Positions 25,179-33,045 of a DNA stretch of 36,287 nt are shown here, one piece after another; within the stretch, counting starts at the first letter, position 1; every line of letters starts with the position of its first letter. The translations under genes and the position numbers were made by a program. This DNA is from Alphaproteobacteria bacterium. GTDB taxonomy: Bacteria; Pseudomonadota; Alphaproteobacteria; Paracaedibacterales; CAITNM01. Below the pieces are notes generated by a model. It made no database searches. It was not told the DNA's origin and saw only the letters and a program-made list of their open reading frames with translations. The DNA is taken from assembly GCA_021298215.1 (NCBI GenBank), contig JAJTEE010000013.1:1-36287 (forward strand), written 5' to 3'.

Positions 25179-25850
25179 ATGCTCTCAGTTTTGAAAATTT
25201 TGCACTTTTATACGCAAGGTGATAATCAATTAAACATTTTAAATAACTGTTCCTTGAATATTGATGCTGGGCAGATTGCAGCGTTAGTAGGAAATAGCGG
25301 CGCTGGAAAGACTACTTTTTTACAGGTGGCGGGGCTTTTAGAGCAAGTGCAGTCAGGCGACATTCTTGTTGAAGGAAAATCAACAAAAGCGATGAATGAT
25401 AATGAGCGAACGCTTTTAAGATTGCATACCTATGGGTTTGTGTATCAATTTCACCATTTATTACCAGAGTTTAATGCAGTGGAAAATGTGATGTTACCGC
25501 AGTTGATTGCTAAAAAAAGTGAGAAAGAAGCAAGGGCGCGCGCAGAGGATCTCTTGGTGACATTAGGGTTGGAGCATCGATTGAAGCACCGCCCAAAGCA
25601 ATTATCTGGTGGTGAACAGCAGCGAGTAGCAATTGCAAGAGCATTAGCAAACAAGCCTAAGATTTTATTGGCAGATGAACCAACGGGAAATCTGGATCCT
25701 TCAACATCTGCGGAAGTGTTTGAGATGTTGATGGTGATGGTGAAGGCTGAAAAAATTGCCGCAATTATTGCTACCCATAATCATGCTTTGGCGAGATCTA
25801 TGGATCGTTTTGTTGAGCTTAAAAATGGCGCTCTTATTGAGAAGAAGTAA
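25179..25850 (+). CDS. lolD: Lipoprotein-releasing ABC transporter ATPase LolD
   Basis: A 223-residue ABC ATPase. Walker A is GNSGAGKTT, the signature is LSGGEQQRVAIARAL, Walker B is ILLADEPTGNLD and the H-loop His is in ATHNHAL. The Q-loop region YQFHHLLPEFNAVENVMLPQ is characteristic of LolD, which powers LolCE to release lipoproteins from the inner membrane toward the outer membrane. No lolC/lolE gene is adjacent, unlike in many genomes, where lolCD or lolCDE are clustered. The window does contain likely lipoprotein clients (MlaA, DUF3576). Confidence 0.9.
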   Translation: MLSVLKILHFYTQGDNQLNILNNCSLNIDAGQIAALVGNSGAGKTTFLQVAGLLEQVQSGDILVEGKSTKAMNDNERTLLRLHTYGFVYQFHHLLPEFNAVENVMLPQLIAKKSEKEARARAEDLLVTLGLEHRLKHRPKQLSGGEQQRVAIARALANKPKILLADEPTGNLDPSTSAEVFEMLMVMVKAEKIAAIIATHNHALARSMDRFVELKNGALIEKK

Positions 25851-26042
25851 TGCATTTTAATGACAGATAGCGTTTCGTTTCTTCAGAAGCGAAGCTTTCT
25901 GGAGTGGGCTTTGTAATATTGATATTATTTCACTGGATCCCGTTTTTCAACAGCACGTCGCTAACTAGATTCCACGCAAGGTTCTGTTTTACTGGAATAA
26001 TGATAAATATATAAATTATTGCCGCAAAGGCGACGGTAATAT
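25851..26042. other. Intergenic gap with possible terminator and repeat-like text
   Basis: A bulged hairpin (AGCGTTTCG ... CGAAGCT, about 25868-25896) follows lolD and could be its terminator, although the T-run is short. Further on, CACTGGATCCCG and AGATTCCACGC resemble fragments of degenerate proteobacterial palindromic repeats, but no intact inverted repeat is present. No gene is supported. Confidence 0.35.
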
Positions 26043-26492
26043 CTAGAGATTTTTGCGCATTTTTGTGTGTATAATGCCGACTTCATTAAAATCATCCCCT
26101 TCGCACACATAACCATTTTTTTCATAAAATGGAACGACATGATGGCGAGCGTGGCAATAAATAGAGGGAATGCCTTTTTCTTTCGCGTATTTTTCACAAA
26201 AGTTCATTAATAGAGAGCCAAGACCCTGCCCTTGAAATTTTTTACTTACAGCTACTTGGCGCATCTTGCAGCTGCTGGATTCTATAACTAGTCCAGCCGT
26301 TGCGATAATTTCGTCATTAAGAAGCGCCACAATGTGCGTATGGCTTTTTTCTTTTTCAAGTTCTTCTGTGGTGAAGGATAATCCGAGTGGTGTTCTTAGG
26401 ATTTCTTGGCGTAAAGCAACTAGTGTTTCGTATTCGGACGTTCCATGATTGACAATTTTAAAGGTAATTACTTGATCAGATGCGCTTTGCAT
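26043..26492 (-). CDS. GNAT-family N-acetyltransferase
   Basis: A 149-residue single GNAT domain. The acetyl-CoA-binding motif A is clear (CKMRQVAVSKKFQGQGLGSL, QGQGLG), and motif B follows (IYCHARHHVVPFYEKNGYVC). The pattern VALRQEILRTPLG near the N-terminus is common in the ElaA/YjcF-like subgroup, which modifies small molecules; the substrate is unknown. The start overlaps the methyltransferase gene by 17 bases, so the two are co-translated. Confidence 0.9.
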   Translation of the reverse strand: MQSASDQVITFKIVNHGTSEYETLVALRQEILRTPLGLSFTTEELEKEKSHTHIVALLNDEIIATAGLVIESSSCKMRQVAVSKKFQGQGLGSLLMNFCEKYAKEKGIPSIYCHARHHVVPFYEKNGYVCEGDDFNEVGIIHTKMRKNL

Positions 26493-27297
26493 AAATCATT
26501 ACTCCCCCTAGGGATTCATTACGTAGTTGGTGTAATATATGAAGATACGTTGCGGAGAATTTTGCAATGTCTTGTTCTGGGAAACGGTCTTTGAGTTGGT
26601 TTCTTTCTTGATCTAATTTTTCTAGGAGATCTTCGTACCATCTAATAAACGTTTCGCTGAGGTCGCGTACTTCTAGTACCATCCACCCTGCTTGAGATAA
26701 TTGCTCTTTAATTTTCTTTGTATTGATGGGACGCATCGGCTTTCCTGCCAAGTCCAGAAGAGGTTGTTGTTGATTGGTGATGCTGTAATCAAAAATCATC
26801 AAAATGGCACCTGGTTTTGAAACTTTTGCAATTTGTTTTAAGGCAGCTACTTTATCTTCAATGGCGTAGAGCACATTAAAGAGATAACAGAAGGAAAAGT
26901 ACTCTTTATCAAATTTCACACTTAGCGTGAGTGCGTCTGCTGTTATAAACTCAATGCCTTTATATTTCTTTTTAGCGTAATCAATAACAGCTTGATCAAC
27001 ATCGATGCCCCATATTTTTTTGAATCCATTTTTTAAGAGGTAATCAGCCGTACCACCAAACCCACAGCCAATGTCTAAGCAATTTCCTTTTAATGTTTCG
27101 GGAAAGTCTCGCTTTACTTTTTCAAGCATCATATCAATAGCTTCTTTATCACCGGCGTGTGTAAAATCACCGCCGCGAAGCTTTGATAAAATAAGACGCG
27201 CTTGATTAAGTTTTGTCGACGGTGGCCTGGTTAAAGAAAAGGCTAAATAAGCAATTATCAGCAAAAAAGGTGCTGCGTACAAAAGCTTGTTATACAT
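26476..27297 (-). CDS. Membrane-anchored class I SAM methyltransferase
   Basis: A 273-residue protein. An N-terminal membrane helix (LLYAAPFLLIIAYLAFSL) is followed by a Rossmann methyltransferase with motif I LDIGCGFGGTADYL, the acidic residue of motif II in IWGIDVDQAVIDYAKKKY, and a motif resembling LFNVLYAIEDKVAALKQIA. The C-terminal half could recognise a small molecule or lipid; the substrate is unknown. A strong ribosome binding site, GGAGAGGA, precedes the ATG (complement of 27302-27309). The preceding 108-base gap has a CGTATA/TATACG repeat (27328-27333 and 27353-27358). It pairs with the overlapping GNAT gene. Confidence 0.87.
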   Translation of the reverse strand: MYNKLLYAAPFLLIIAYLAFSLTRPPSTKLNQARLILSKLRGGDFTHAGDKEAIDMMLEKVKRDFPETLKGNCLDIGCGFGGTADYLLKNGFKKIWGIDVDQAVIDYAKKKYKGIEFITADALTLSVKFDKEYFSFCYLFNVLYAIEDKVAALKQIAKVSKPGAILMIFDYSITNQQQPLLDLAGKPMRPINTKKIKEQLSQAGWMVLEVRDLSETFIRWYEDLLEKLDQERNQLKDRFPEQDIAKFSATYLHILHQLRNESLGGVMIYAKRI

Positions 27298-27405
27298 AAG
27301 TCCTCTCCTTTTGGAAGGATTGCTATCCGTATAGATACGTACTTTATAAAGATATACGAAAGGAAAAGCAAACTCTAAAAAGTGGCAGGTGTTTGTGCTT
27401 TAAGT

Positions 27406-28215
27406 TTATTCAATAATGTCAAAAACTTCATCTACTTTATCAATAGTTATGCCGTTTTCAGAGCTTAAGACTTTAAGAACATCGTAGTTTCCTTTATCAG
27501 GAGTTCTAAGAATAAAGCGAACGGTGCATTTTTTGTTATCGGCTGATGGGATGATTTCTTTTACGTCGATTGTCCAGCTGGTGACAGCGTCTCTAACACC
27601 TTTGAGTTGAGGATCTAGAGAATCTCTGCCGTCAACCTTTACTTCTCTATTAACAATTTTTTGAAACCCTGGACTGAATAAACCTTCGATAATCTCCGCG
27701 TAATTTTTGTCTTCCGATTGACCGTAGCTTTGTTGAAATTCATTGTATTTTCTGGCGAGGTCACTAATTGGATGCAAATCCGTACCTACAGTATTATACA
27801 CCGCATCAATCTCGGTAATTTGATTATTTTCGTCAACCTTTAGAGAGACAATTGTTTTATACAGACCCATTTTTTCAGAATCCCATGTGAAATGAACGGT
27901 GCAAACTTTTTGATCTGTGTCACACAATGTTTTTTGAATTGTAAAAATGCAAGGATATGCTATTTCTCGGTTACGTCGTAATTGCGCAAGAAGTTCAGTG
28001 CGATTAGAAAGGATTTGTTTATCGTTTACAATTTTTACAACGCCTTCAGCAAAAATTTCTGAGGCTCGAGCCTCATACATTGTTATGTCCCCTCCTACAC
28101 TTTGCATAAAGGTAACATAGCGTCTTCCTAATTCCTCTAATGCAGAGCGTTCGATACTTGCTGTTATGTTTGCAATTACATTTATTAAAATAAGGAATTT
28201 TAAAAGCTTTTTCAT
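27406..28215 (-). CDS. Secreted protein with two NTF2/SnoaL-like domains
   Basis: A 269-residue protein with the signal peptide MKKLLKFLILINVIANITAS. Two similar halves follow. The first, roughly residues 27-145, has LGRRYVTFMQSVGG ... FAEGVVKIVNDKQ ... VCTVHFTWDSEKMGLYKTIV. The second, roughly 153-267, has LARKYNEFQQSYGQS ... FSPGFQKIVNREV ... KCTVRFILRTPDKGNYDVLK. The shared order of elements suggests a tandem duplication of a SnoaL/NTF2-like fold. No catalytic residues are evident, so a binding or structural periplasmic role is plausible. It is transcribed alone, with 70 bases to the APH-family gene upstream. Confidence 0.7.
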   Translation of the reverse strand: MKKLLKFLILINVIANITASIERSALEELGRRYVTFMQSVGGDITMYEARASEIFAEGVVKIVNDKQILSNRTELLAQLRRNREIAYPCIFTIQKTLCDTDQKVCTVHFTWDSEKMGLYKTIVSLKVDENNQITEIDAVYNTVGTDLHPISDLARKYNEFQQSYGQSEDKNYAEIIEGLFSPGFQKIVNREVKVDGRDSLDPQLKGVRDAVTSWTIDVKEIIPSADNKKCTVRFILRTPDKGNYDVLKVLSSENGITIDKVDEVFDIIE

Positions 28216-28285
28216 AAAGGACTAAATTTTTTAAATATTTCTGCAGCGTACTGAATTTTAAGCTTAGCAACAAGAGAGTAATTTC

Positions 28286-29290
28286 TTACGTATCTGCGTA
28301 ATAAGTTCTCTCTACAGGGCCGCTTGGTAGAAAGTTAGACTTTAAATATTTGAACGCTTGTATTCGGTTTTGCCCGCCTTCATCTGATAGAAAAATTTGC
28401 TCGCAGTATTCGCCAATGTCTTGAATGATACGTTCAGCGCGGTAATAACAAATAGCATCGTGGTTTGTGGTTGTTTGGCCGTAACCCTTATAAAACAATG
28501 ACTCTTCCTCAATTGGTGTGCGCCCACTATCCCAAATGCCGGCGCCGATGAACATGAGATCGCGTTCTTTGGGTGCGAATATGAGTGTGTCCCAGTCAAC
28601 TAGATACAACCTGCCCTGTTTACCAATGAGCAAGTTCCATCCGTGAATGTCGGCGTGGCATAGAATATAGTCGAGAGGTTGCTTTTGTAAGGTATTTGCC
28701 TGATTTTCAGCAAGATTAATAAGATTCTGTATTTCCTGATTTTTGGATTTTAAGAATGATGCCATTTCAGCGGCGATAGGTTCTTTAAAGGATTCATTTT
28801 CAATACGGTTTAGGAATGCTTTGACTTTTTCGCGCCACTTCGGAGAGAAGGTTTCGCGTGGGACGCTATTGATTATGGTTGGTGGAAGATGAGCGGCGTG
28901 AAGTTTTTTTAAAGCTGCGCCAAATTGATTCCACTGTTGATCGGATAAATGCCTTTCAATGGCGTTGTGTCCTTCTATGTATGGGTAAAGAGTCATTTTG
29001 AAGGATGCTAAGTTTGTCCAAAGTTGTCCTGTTTTTGTGACTAGAGGAGGGATAATTTGTTTTAGGCCTAGGTCAGCAAGGTATTTTGGAACCAGCACTG
29101 AAGCTTCATTAAATTCTTGTCGCCGTAATTTTAAAAAGTAATGCATGGAGGTGCTTGTGGTAACATGATAAACAGCTGTATTGAAATCGGCGCCGAGCGG
29201 AAGAAAAGTAATTACTGCTACGTTTAACTCGTATGCATCGAGCAAACATTTGGCGATTTCTTCATCTTTGAGATTAGGTTTTGTTAGCAT
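28286..29290 (-). CDS. APH-fold phosphotransferase family protein
   Basis: A 334-residue protein of the aminoglycoside-phosphotransferase fold. The catalytic loop is ILCHADIHGWNLLIG (HxDxxxxN), and the metal-binding DWD is in LYLVDWDTLIFAPKERDLMF. Near the N-terminus VTTSTSMHYFLKLRR supplies the ATP-binding Lys. The DTLIFAPKERDLMFIGAG segment is reminiscent of the spectinomycin-kinase-like subgroup, but related proteins phosphorylate other small molecules, so antibiotic resistance is not claimed. The start sits 8 bases downstream of a GGTGG that is the 3' arm of the palindromic element next to tRNA-Ser. Confidence 0.85.
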   Translation of the reverse strand: MLTKPNLKDEEIAKCLLDAYELNVAVITFLPLGADFNTAVYHVTTSTSMHYFLKLRRQEFNEASVLVPKYLADLGLKQIIPPLVTKTGQLWTNLASFKMTLYPYIEGHNAIERHLSDQQWNQFGAALKKLHAAHLPPTIINSVPRETFSPKWREKVKAFLNRIENESFKEPIAAEMASFLKSKNQEIQNLINLAENQANTLQKQPLDYILCHADIHGWNLLIGKQGRLYLVDWDTLIFAPKERDLMFIGAGIWDSGRTPIEEESLFYKGYGQTTTNHDAICYYRAERIIQDIGEYCEQIFLSDEGGQNRIQAFKYLKSNFLPSGPVERTYYADT

Positions 29291-29296
29291 TGCTAT

Positions 29297-29381
29297 CCAC
29301 CGGTCTTCCTACGCTAAAGCTTCGGCATACACTCCTAGCTCGACATCGCGCCTTGCGCTATGTCGTAGCGTAGGCGGGTGG
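29297..29381. repeat. Palindromic element between tRNA-Ser and the APH-family gene
   Basis: An approximately 85-base symmetric segment, GC-richer than its surroundings. Outer arms: CCACC (29297-29301) with GGTGG (29377-29381), then CCTACGCTA (29308-29316) with TAGCGTAGG (29366-29374). An inner hairpin has CGACAT (29341-29346) pairing with ATGTCG (29360-29365), continued by GCGC/GCGC around a three-base loop. One outer arm overlaps the CCA end of the tRNA and the other forms the likely ribosome binding site of the APH-family gene. It resembles a small mobile palindromic repeat. Confidence 0.6.
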
Positions 29382-29469
29382 CGGAGAGGAAGAGATTCGA
29401 ACTCTCGATACGCTATTAACGTATACACGATTTCCAATCGTGCGCCTTCAACCACTCGGCCACCTCTCC
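29382..29469 (-). tRNA. tRNA-Ser(GGA)
   Basis: Read on the minus strand, the acceptor stem is GGAGAGG/CCTCTCC with discriminator G. The D-arm begins TGGCCGAGTGGTTGAAGGC. The anticodon loop is TTGGAAA, anticodon GGA (complement of 29433-29435). A long variable arm (ATAC...GTAT) identifies a type II tRNA, and the T-loop is GAGAGTTCGAATCTCTT. Together these give serine. The next three bases (29379-29381) read CCA, so the terminal CCA is encoded. Confidence 0.97.
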
Positions 29470-29526
29470 TGGAAAGTTCCTGTAAGGGTAATGGATTTTA
29501 ACTGTGGCAGCAAGGGGTGGCGCGCT

Positions 29527-30852
29527 CTAAAACAGTGTTTTTTGTTCCTTAAGAGGTTGTATGCGCACCTTACCATCAGAAAATTGAATACTTGCCTCGC
29601 TCATCACTTTTAATGAGGCAGCTGAACTTACAATACCCTTTGGACCTTCAACTAAGCAAAATCCTTTTTCTAGCGTGCGTTGGTAGGAATTTTGATCAAG
29701 AAGCATGGCTTGCCATTTAAATGATTGTTCTTTTTCTGTAAAGACGTTTGAAAATGCAGTAATGAAGGGCTGGATAGATTTTTCTAGAGCTTGTTCTGCT
29801 TTTTCAATTTGTAAAAGAACCGAAGGAATTTTAATAGCATTGATTGCGTATTCTTTACGTTCAAGATACATAAGGCTGGAGCGTGTATAGCGTTCAAACC
29901 AGTCATCAAGGCGTTGATTTTTTTCTAACAAAATGGTGGGAAGATCAGGGATGCGGGATTCCAGGTTTGTCAACATTAAGCGATAGCGTTCTTGCATTTG
30001 CAGTATATTGCGTTGGAGACGCATATCGGATTCTTGCACGAAAAGTTTAAGGTTTTGATGATCAGGCGTGACAAACTCTGCGGCAGCAGTTGGCGTTGGG
30101 GCACGCTTGTCGGCAGCAAAATCAATGAGGGTTGTATCTGTTTCATGACCAACAGCTGAGACGATGGGAATATCGCTAAAGGCTGCAGCACGAACAACTA
30201 TTTCTTCGTTAAAGGCCCAGAGATCTTCAAGGCTTCCTCCTCCGCGCGCAACAATTAAAACGTCGGGACGATTTTGAGTGAAAGTATTAAAGCCTTTTAT
30301 AGCAGCGGCAATTTGTTCGGCAGCGCCTGGTCCCTGAACGAGTACTGGCCATACAAGAACATGACATGGAAAGCGATCTTCAATACGGTGTAAAATATCA
30401 CGAATCACTGCACCGGTTGGTGAGGTAATCACGCCAATAATGGTTGGGAACTTGGGGAGTTCGCGCTTTCGATCGAACAAGCCTTCTTGAGCAAGTTTTA
30501 TTTTGCGGTCTTGCAAAATTTTAAGCAGAGCCCCCTGCCCAGCCGCTTCGATTTGGGTAACCACCATTTGGTATTTTGACCGACCACCATAGGTTGTGAG
30601 CTTGCCTGTAGCTATAACTTCGAGGCCGTCTTGCAAGGGTGTATTCGTTTTAGTTCCGCGCCACATTACGGCATCAAGCACGCATTCGGCATCGCGTAGC
30701 GCAAAATAAGCATGGCCAGAGCTGTGAAGCTTGTAACCAGAAATTTCCCCGCGCACGCACACTTGTGCAAATTGAGATTCTACAGCTCTTTTCAGAGCAT
30801 GAGAAATCTCGGAGACAGAAAAAATAGCAGGGCTTTCGGCTTGCGCTTCCAC
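29527..30852 (-). CDS. xseA: Exodeoxyribonuclease VII large subunit
   Basis: XseA is the large subunit of exonuclease VII, which degrades single-stranded DNA in both directions with XseB. The N-terminal OB domain begins IFSVSEISHALKRAVESQ and includes VCVRGEISGYKLHSSGHAYF. The catalytic region has GVITSPTGAVIRDILHRIEDR, ARGGGSLEDLWAFNEE and VSAVGHETDTTLIDFAADKR, followed by a long helical C-terminus. The frame stays open to an ATG at 30939, but that would overlap the divergent ALAS start. I prefer the GTG at 30852 (441 residues), which gives the family-like start and leaves 85 bases for divergent promoters. xseB is not in the window. Confidence 0.93.
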   Translation of the reverse strand: MEAQAESPAIFSVSEISHALKRAVESQFAQVCVRGEISGYKLHSSGHAYFALRDAECVLDAVMWRGTKTNTPLQDGLEVIATGKLTTYGGRSKYQMVVTQIEAAGQGALLKILQDRKIKLAQEGLFDRKRELPKFPTIIGVITSPTGAVIRDILHRIEDRFPCHVLVWPVLVQGPGAAEQIAAAIKGFNTFTQNRPDVLIVARGGGSLEDLWAFNEEIVVRAAAFSDIPIVSAVGHETDTTLIDFAADKRAPTPTAAAEFVTPDHQNLKLFVQESDMRLQRNILQMQERYRLMLTNLESRIPDLPTILLEKNQRLDDWFERYTRSSLMYLERKEYAINAIKIPSVLLQIEKAEQALEKSIQPFITAFSNVFTEKEQSFKWQAMLLDQNSYQRTLEKGFCLVEGPKGIVSSAASLKVMSEASIQFSDGKVRIQPLKEQKTLF

Positions 30853-30937
30853 GTTTTTCTTGAATTTAAAACATTTCTTATAGTCATAGCATAAAATCCT
30901 CTTTATGTTTCGATTAAAAACAGGCACACTCTCTTTC

Positions 30938-32149
30938 ATGCCTTACGATACTTTTTTTGAACAAGAGCTTGCGACTTTAAAGTCTGAAGGACGATATAGG
31001 ATCTTTGCTGATTTAGAGCGACACGCTAATAATTCTCCTATTGCTACGTGGCATTCACCTACTGGCCCAAAGTCTGTGATTGTATGGTGTAGTAACGATT
31101 ATTTGGGCATGAGTCATCACCCCAGTGTGATTGAAGCGGCTATTAGCGCCACCGAGAAATACGGAGCTGGTTCTGGTGGCACGCGCAATATTTCTGGTAC
31201 TAACCATTTGCATGTTGAGCTTGAGCGCACCATTGCCAAGCTGCATGAAAAAGAAGCTGGACTGGTTTTTTCATCGGGCTATGTTGCAAATGAGGCTTCT
31301 TTATGTGCGTTGGCCAAAGGGCTGCCAAATTGCGTGGCATTTTGTGATGAGAAAATTCATGCATCGATGATTCAAGGAATTAGTCACGCGCGGGTGCCTA
31401 AGCATATTTTTTCGCATAATAATTTGGACCAATTACGCCAGCAATTAAGCCAGTATGATAAAGCACAACCTAAGCTTATTGCTTTTGTTTCAGTGTATTC
31501 TATGGAAGGCGATTTTGCGCCGATTGAAACAATTTGCGATTTGGCAAAAGAATACAATGCGTTGACGTATTTGGATGAAGTGCATGCGGTAGGTATTTAC
31601 GGAAAAGGTGGCGCTGGTCGCGCAAATGAGCTTAATCAGCAGCACCGAATTGATGTTATTCAAGGAAATTTTGCCAAAGCTTATGGCGTAATTGGTGGGT
31701 ATATTACCGGGTCTAAAATATTAGTTGATTATGTGCGAAGCGTTGCGGCGGGATTTATTTTTACAACATCCCTTCCGCCTATGGTGGCAAGCGCTGCAAC
31801 GACCTCCATTAAAACATTGCGTGATGCTGATGATCTGCGTCACAAGCTTTGGGATAATGTGAATCTTTTGAAAAATCTTTTGAGCAAAACGCAGGTAAAT
31901 TATTACCATACGCCAAGTCATATTGTGCCAGTGGTGATTGGTAATGCGGGGCTTTGTAAGGAATTTACTGATACGTTGCTTAATGATTTTGGCATTTATG
32001 TACAGCCGATTAATTACCCAACGGTGCCAAAGGGTGAAGAGCGCATGCGTTTAACGGTGACGCCTTTCCATACTAAAGAGATGATTCATCAGATGGTGGA
32101 TGCGCTAAATGCCGTTTGGGGCAGTTTCTTTATGAAGATGGCTGGATAG
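30938..32149 (+). CDS. hemA: 5-aminolevulinate synthase
   Basis: ALAS condenses glycine with succinyl-CoA, the first step of haem synthesis in alphaproteobacteria. It has 403 residues from ATG 30938. The catalytic PLP lysine is then Lys247 in QGNFAKAYGVIGGY, essentially the family position. Other motifs are ATWHSP, WCSNDYLGMSHHP, GGTRNISGTN and TYLDEVHAVGIYG. An in-frame ATG at 30905 would add 11 residues; the family begins close to MPYDTFFEQ. This enzyme marks the alphaproteobacterial C4 route, as opposed to the glutamyl-tRNA route. It is divergent from xseA. Confidence 0.96.
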   Translation: MPYDTFFEQELATLKSEGRYRIFADLERHANNSPIATWHSPTGPKSVIVWCSNDYLGMSHHPSVIEAAISATEKYGAGSGGTRNISGTNHLHVELERTIAKLHEKEAGLVFSSGYVANEASLCALAKGLPNCVAFCDEKIHASMIQGISHARVPKHIFSHNNLDQLRQQLSQYDKAQPKLIAFVSVYSMEGDFAPIETICDLAKEYNALTYLDEVHAVGIYGKGGAGRANELNQQHRIDVIQGNFAKAYGVIGGYITGSKILVDYVRSVAAGFIFTTSLPPMVASAATTSIKTLRDADDLRHKLWDNVNLLKNLLSKTQVNYYHTPSHIVPVVIGNAGLCKEFTDTLLNDFGIYVQPINYPTVPKGEERMRLTVTPFHTKEMIHQMVDALNAVWGSFFMKMAG

Positions 32150-32290
32150 ATTGCTCTCAAAGTCATTTTTATAAAATTATCTTATTTTTTTTCTAATTTA
32201 ATAACGCGTGTTTCCCTTCAAACATATGATAAATGCTGAACTAGGCGACTTCTCATGACTCTTTGGTTATGCTAAATTCCTTAAAGTTTT

Positions 32291-32308
32291 AATCAAATAC
32301 ATTTGATT
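32291..32308 (+). promoter_or_regulatory. 18-bp palindrome before the first LuxR gene
   Basis: A perfect inverted repeat AATCAAAT-AC-ATTTGATT with 8-bp arms and a 2-base centre. It lies 5 bases before an ATG (32313) and 17 before the GTG start of the LuxR gene. The size and symmetry are like lux-box-type operators for a dimeric regulator, so self-control of the luxR pair is plausible. No luxI gene is present. Confidence 0.5.
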
Positions 32309-32325
32309 GATTATGAAAAATCTAA

Positions 32326-33036
32326 GTGTTAGCCCATGCTTTAGAAAAAATTAATCAAGAATTCCATAGCAAAGAAGAGATTTTATCAGTATTTAAAGAC
32401 ATTTGTCTTAATTTTGGCTTTGAGTATTTTGCTCTTACTATTTTTCATGGAATAAACGATATTAAGGAAAAATTTTTCTCTTACAATACTTACCCAGAAG
32501 CATGGGTAAAATATGTTATAGAAGAGCGACAGTATTTGAATTCTCCTATTTTTATATCTTTAAAAAAAGCAGCAAGACCTTTCTCATGGCATACAACTAG
32601 CTTCCAAAACCTTACACTCGCACAACAAAATTATATGAACATAGCTAATGATTTTGGTGTTAAATGGGGTGAAACAATTCCCTTAATTCCTCACGAAGAG
32701 TATCATGGTTTTATAACGATATCTAATGCGCCACCTGTGCATCCTGAAGTTTTTTATATAATTCAGCATGTGGCTAATATATGTGTAGATAAAATTGTGC
32801 CTTTATTTAACGATAAAGCACCAAGGTCCTTAAGCTCTAGAGAATATGAAATTTTAATGTTAAAATCGGAGGGATTAGCAATCAAAAAAATAAGCAATTA
32901 TTTAGATCTTTCAATCTCAACCATAAACTTTCACTTAAAGAACATAAGGGGGAAGCTTGATGCTCATTCCACAGAGCAAGCCCTTGTAAAATTCACAACG
33001 ATGGGAGCATTGACCTTTGGTAAGGGGCATGGTTAA
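32326..33036 (+). CDS. LuxR-family regulator, first tandem copy (GTG start, frameshifted 5' end)
   Basis: A 236-residue LuxR-type regulator. An autoinducer-binding-like domain spans residues 1-160, and a C-terminal GerE helix-turn-helix reads LSSREYEILMLKSEGLAIKK ... LDLSISTINFHLKNIRGKL. It is about three-quarters identical by eye to the next gene, so the pair is a recent duplication. Relative to that copy it has one extra base between the ATG (32313) and codon 10; the ATG frame soon stops, and the body frame can only start at GTG 32326. In the ligand pocket the Trp57 and Trp85 equivalents are kept, but Tyr61 is Val and Asp70 is Ser (YLNSPI), so ordinary AHL binding is doubtful. Confidence 0.85.
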   Translation: MLAHALEKINQEFHSKEEILSVFKDICLNFGFEYFALTIFHGINDIKEKFFSYNTYPEAWVKYVIEERQYLNSPIFISLKKAARPFSWHTTSFQNLTLAQQNYMNIANDFGVKWGETIPLIPHEEYHGFITISNAPPVHPEVFYIIQHVANICVDKIVPLFNDKAPRSLSSREYEILMLKSEGLAIKKISNYLDLSISTINFHLKNIRGKLDAHSTEQALVKFTTMGALTFGKGHG

Positions 33037-33045
33037 AGGTTAAGC

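Noticed and set aside
30853..30939. Longer xseA start at ATG 30939
   Set aside because: It would overlap the divergent ALAS start and add residues not typical of XseA; GTG 30852 fits the family start better.
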